Source: Pseudotabrizicola algicola (GTDB lineage: Bacteria; Pseudomonadota; Alphaproteobacteria; Rhodobacterales; Rhodobacteraceae). From it: a stretch of DNA of 64,000 bases. How positions within the stretch are numbered: the first letter of the stretch is position 1; each line of letters begins with the position of its first letter. The notes below the pieces were generated by a model that was given only the letters and a program-made list of their open reading frames with translations, made no database searches and was not told where the DNA came from. The stretch is from the NCBI RefSeq assembly GCF_010915705.1, contig NZ_JAAIKE010000003.1, positions 124,001-188,000 of the forward strand, read 5' to 3'. Both the position numbers and the translations under genes were made by a program. Shown one piece after another: positions 61,303-64,000 of the stretch.

Positions 61303-62360
61303 GCTTTGTCCTCCGGCTTGTAGATCAGGTGTCGCCGTATCGGGAACCAATGCACATCCCAGCGCTTCGACACCGCGCCCCAGATGCCGCCCCGCGCATA
61401 GAGGGCGACGAACACGGTCATCACGCCCAGAACCACGAAGTAGCTGGCGCCATACTGGCCAAACCAGCGGTCAGCGATGAAATAGATGGTCGCCCCGATC
61501 AGAACGCCTTCGATCGACGCGATCCCCCCGACCATCACGATGAAAATCGCCACATTCGCCCACATCGGATCGAAGGCCGACGGGGGGTTGATGCGCAGTT
61601 GGGCCATCGAATAGATCGCGCCCGCAAGGCCGCATCCGACCGCCGCCGCGATGTAGATCATGAAACGCAGGCGCGGCACGTTCACCCCTTGGCTTGCCGC
61701 CGCCACCGGATTGTCACGCATGGCGATCAGTGCCAGGCCATAGCGTGACCGCAGGAACCAGTAGCTTCCTCCGATGGTCACAAGGATCAGCAGGGCGCAC
61801 AGCAGCGACATCGCGATGTTGCGCTCTAGCAGCGAGTATTCCTTCATCACGTTGAGCGACATGCCCGCGCCCGCGTTGAGGAACCCCATGTTGGAGGCAA
61901 CCAGCCGGAATACCTCGGCAACCACCCAAGTGCCGATGGCGAAATAGGGGCCGTCCAGACGATGCAGCAGCATGTAACAAGGCACGGCCAATACCAAAGG
62001 CACCAAAAGCGCCAGAAAGATCGCGATGAACGGGTTCACGCCAAAGGTTTGCGCCAGCACGAACAGCGCATACCCTGCTGCTCCCATAAAGGCTTGCTGA
62101 CCCACTGAAACCAGTCCGGCATAACCCGCCAGCATGTTCCACATCTGCGCGACCGCGATATAGCAGCACAGTTCGAGAACCATTCTGATCGTCCCGGTCT
62201 TGGCCCACCACGGCATCGCCGCAAGCGCCACAACCGCCAACAGGAACAGCACCATGGCCACACGGCCAGAGGCGGTCTGGCGGCTCACGATCACCGGCGG
62301 AAGGGCGGACGGCTGTGAAACACCGGGGCGTCGCCCAATGGCATCGGCAACATATGTCAT
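61299..62360 (-). CDS. livM: ABC permease LivM (importer 2)
   Basis: 353 aa with a soluble N-terminal stretch of about 30 residues before the first membrane segment. AQMWNMLAGYAGLVSVGQQAFMG, GLALIAMRDNPVAAASQGV and a C-terminal LYARGGIWGAV are family-typical. The second Liv-type importer of the aromatic region; sequence is related to but distinct from importer 1. Confidence 0.92.
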   Translation of the reverse strand: MTYVADAIGRRPGVSQPSALPPVIVSRQTASGRVAMVLFLLAVVALAAMPWWAKTGTIRMVLELCCYIAVAQMWNMLAGYAGLVSVGQQAFMGAAGYALFVLAQTFGVNPFIAIFLALLVPLVLAVPCYMLLHRLDGPYFAIGTWVVAEVFRLVASNMGFLNAGAGMSLNVMKEYSLLERNIAMSLLCALLILVTIGGSYWFLRSRYGLALIAMRDNPVAAASQGVNVPRLRFMIYIAAAVGCGLAGAIYSMAQLRINPPSAFDPMWANVAIFIVMVGGIASIEGVLIGATIYFIADRWFGQYGASYFVVLGVMTVFVALYARGGIWGAVSKRWDVHWFPIRRHLIYKPEDKA

Positions 62361-62363
62361 GTG

Positions 62364-63221
62364 TCAGACCTTTCCGAACAGGCCTTGCGGGCGAATGGCC
62401 AGCACAAGCAGGAAAACGAGATGGCCGGCCAGAACGCCGAAGCCCGGATCAAGGCGGAAGCCGATCGCCTGCGAGATCCCCAGCACCATCGATCCGATGA
62501 AGGCACCCCACACAGACCCCATCCCGCCGATGATCACGGCCTCGAAAGCGTAGATCAGCTGCGCCCCCCCATCTGCGGGCGCGACCGTTGACCGGAGCGA
62601 TTGGAAAACTGCGGCAAATCCAAGAATGCCCACCGCAATCGCCGTCGCCGAAGCGTAGACAGCACGGGCGTTGATGCCGGTCATCGAAGCCGCCTCGACA
62701 TCTGCCGATGCGGCGCGCAGGGCGCGGCCAAACCGGCTGCGCTTGAGCATGAGGTCAAGCCCCCATGTCAGCGCCGTGGCAAAACCCAGCACCAGCACAG
62801 GCAACAGGCCGACATAGATGCCCGCGATCTGGATCGACTGGCTTTCGATCCCGCCGCCCGGCAGAGAACGGCTGTTGGCCGACCAGATTTGCAGCATCAT
62901 GTTCTGCAGGGCAATCGACAGGCCAAAGGTCGCAATCAGCGATGGCAGGGGATCATCCCCCACCACCTTGTTCAGAACGGCACGCTGCAAGAGCCAGCCT
63001 AATGCGATGGCCAGCGGCACCAGAGCGACCATAACGGTAAACGGACCGAAGCCGAAATTCGAGGCGAGCGAAATGCCGATCAGCGACAGCAGGATCACCA
63101 GATCGCCATGGCTGACATTCACGATCCGCATCACGCCGAACATAAGCGCCATGCCCAAGGCATATTGCGCATACATCCCCCCGAGCAGAATGCCCTGAAC
63201 CAAAGCGTCAAACCACTGCAT
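62364..63221 (-). CDS. livH: ABC permease LivH (importer 2)
   Basis: 285 aa from ATG 63221 (GGAGGA upstream); it overlaps the end of livF2 by 14 nt. Marks: ALVQGILLGGMYAQYALGMALMFG, RIVNVSHGDLVILLSLIG, TFGLSIALQN, ASADVEAASMTGI and FEAVIIGGMGSVWGAFIGS. Pairs with the downstream LivM. Confidence 0.92.
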   Translation of the reverse strand: MQWFDALVQGILLGGMYAQYALGMALMFGVMRIVNVSHGDLVILLSLIGISLASNFGFGPFTVMVALVPLAIALGWLLQRAVLNKVVGDDPLPSLIATFGLSIALQNMMLQIWSANSRSLPGGGIESQSIQIAGIYVGLLPVLVLGFATALTWGLDLMLKRSRFGRALRAASADVEAASMTGINARAVYASATAIAVGILGFAAVFQSLRSTVAPADGGAQLIYAFEAVIIGGMGSVWGAFIGSMVLGISQAIGFRLDPGFGVLAGHLVFLLVLAIRPQGLFGKV

Positions 63222-63936
63222 GAGATCCTCCGAAATAGGCTTCGGCAATCTGTTCGCGGGTGATTGCCGACGATGCGCCGGTCAGCGTCACGCGCCCTTC
63301 CAGCATGCAGAAAATCCGGTCCGAGGCCGATTGGGCGAGGCCCACGTCCTGCTCGACCAAGATGATGGCGGTGCCTTGCGCGCGGATCTCGGGCAGGGCT
63401 GCGTAGATTTCGCGGATCACTTTCGGTGCGAGGCCAAGGCTGATCTCGTCGCAAAGCAGCACGCGGGGCTGGCTCAACAGGGCGCGCCCGATGGAAACCA
63501 TCTGTTGCTGGCCGCCCGACAGGTTTTGCACGTCTGTCCGCGCCTTGTCCTTCAGGATGGGGAACAGTTTGTGCAGACGTTCCATCGTCCATCCGCCCTT
63601 GCGCCCAAGTCTGTCTGCCTGATCAATCGCCACGCGCAGATTGTCCTCGACCGACATGCCGGTAAAAAGGCGGCGGCCTTCGGGGACGATGGCGACCCCC
63701 TTCTGGACCATCTTGTCTGTCGGTGTGCCGCCAATCGGCTGTCCATCCAGCCGCACCATGTCTGGCTTGACGGCCAAAAGCCCCATGACCGACCTCAGGA
63801 AGGTGGATTTGCCCGCGCCGTTCGCGCCGATCAGCGCCACCGCCTCACCTTCGGCCACGCTGATATCTACACCGTAAAGCGCCTGAAAATCGCCATAGCG
63901 GGCAACAAGCCCATGACTCGACAAAACAGCGGTCAT
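63208..63936 (-). CDS. livF: ABC ATPase LivF (importer 2)
   Basis: 242 aa. Walker A GANGAGKS 37-44, signature LSGGQ 139-143, Walker B ending CDE at about 162-164, C-terminus EQIAEAYFGGSHAVV. Its start overlaps the livG2 stop by 4 nt. Confidence 0.93.
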   Translation of the reverse strand: MTAVLSSHGLVARYGDFQALYGVDISVAEGEAVALIGANGAGKSTFLRSVMGLLAVKPDMVRLDGQPIGGTPTDKMVQKGVAIVPEGRRLFTGMSVEDNLRVAIDQADRLGRKGGWTMERLHKLFPILKDKARTDVQNLSGGQQQMVSIGRALLSQPRVLLCDEISLGLAPKVIREIYAALPEIRAQGTAIILVEQDVGLAQSASDRIFCMLEGRVTLTGASSAITREQIAEAYFGGSHAVV

Positions 63937-64000
63937 GCCTCGACTCCCATGTAAACGCGTTTCACCTCTGGGTTCGAGATCACGTCCTGCGGCAGCCCTT
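63933..64000 (-). CDS. livG: C-terminal end of LivG ATPase (importer 2), truncated by window edge
   Basis: Only the last 22 codons are visible, encoding GLPQDVISNPEVKRVYMGVEA and stop. The asparagine-proline-glutamate-valine and terminal YMGVEA pattern is the usual LivG C-terminus, and the 4-nt overlap with livF2 matches the arrangement in importer 1. The operon promoter must lie to the right of the window. Confidence 0.75.
   Translation of the reverse strand, partial: GLPQDVISNPEVKRVYMGVEA

Overview
The window is high-G+C DNA with dense, mostly co-directional genes, many joined by 4-nt ATGA stop/start overlaps. Gene families (Dpp- and Liv-type ABC importers, FCD-type GntR, RTX proteins, hydroxyquinol-pathway enzymes) and codon choice fit an alphaproteobacterium, most likely of the Rhodobacter/Paracoccus group (Rhodobacterales). 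That placement is inference; no rRNA or other marker gene is present. I see no tRNA, rRNA, CRISPR array, insertion sequence or phage gene.

Region A (1-10.7 kb) is a cell-surface/exopolysaccharide island. It holds a two-module glycosyltransferase (cut by the window edge), a Wza-type polysaccharide export lipoprotein, a very large RTX protein with an N-terminal polysaccharide-lyase-like domain, a second RTX protein with a CAP domain, and a family 2 glycosyltransferase. The two RTX proteins share their C-terminal module and are probably secreted by the same type I system, which is not in the window.

Region B (11.1-47.2 kb) is a catabolic locus of about 32 genes in three or four transcription units. 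A minus-strand operon carries dppDF, an allantoinase/dihydroorotase-like amidohydrolase, an unrecognised barrel-like protein, an aminotransferase, a second amidohydrolase, a creatinase/M24-fold protein with altered metal ligands, an Ldh-family dehydrogenase and two tandem DUF4438-like proteins. The divergent plus-strand unit carries an M32 carboxypeptidase, a second aminotransferase, a VOC protein, an AstE/DoeB-like deacylase, a PuuE-like allantoinase, AllA, a DapA-family aldolase, a GntR regulator, sugar-type oxidoreductases, a peptide-type binding protein with DppBC, an M20 peptidase, a heterodimeric ABC exporter and a RidA protein. A second binding protein and a minus-strand M14 carboxypeptidase/oxidoreductase pair complete it. 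A near-identical TGTCGACAA-containing element lies in three intergenic regions (22.37, 42.66 and 47.22 kb), which suggests one regulon under the FCD-GntR protein at 29 kb. The likely substrate is a peptide-like or cyclic amide/ureide compound, possibly sugar-linked. I could not match the gene set to a described pathway, so this is the best candidate for an undescribed system.

Region C (47.4-64 kb) is an aromatic-degradation cluster: a TfdB-type phenol hydroxylase, maleylacetate reductase, a LysR regulator, hydroxyquinol 1,2-dioxygenase, a small tautomerase-like protein, and two separate Liv-type ABC importers without a binding protein in view. Between the importers lie a two-component flavin monooxygenase with its reductase, a GMC oxidoreductase, an alpha/beta hydrolase and a zinc alcohol dehydrogenase. 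Two matching palindromes, one beside lysR and one before livG, suggest LysR control of both the lower pathway and the first importer. The expected flow is aromatic substrate to a resorcinol- or phenol-type intermediate, to hydroxyquinol, to maleylacetate, to 3-oxoadipate.
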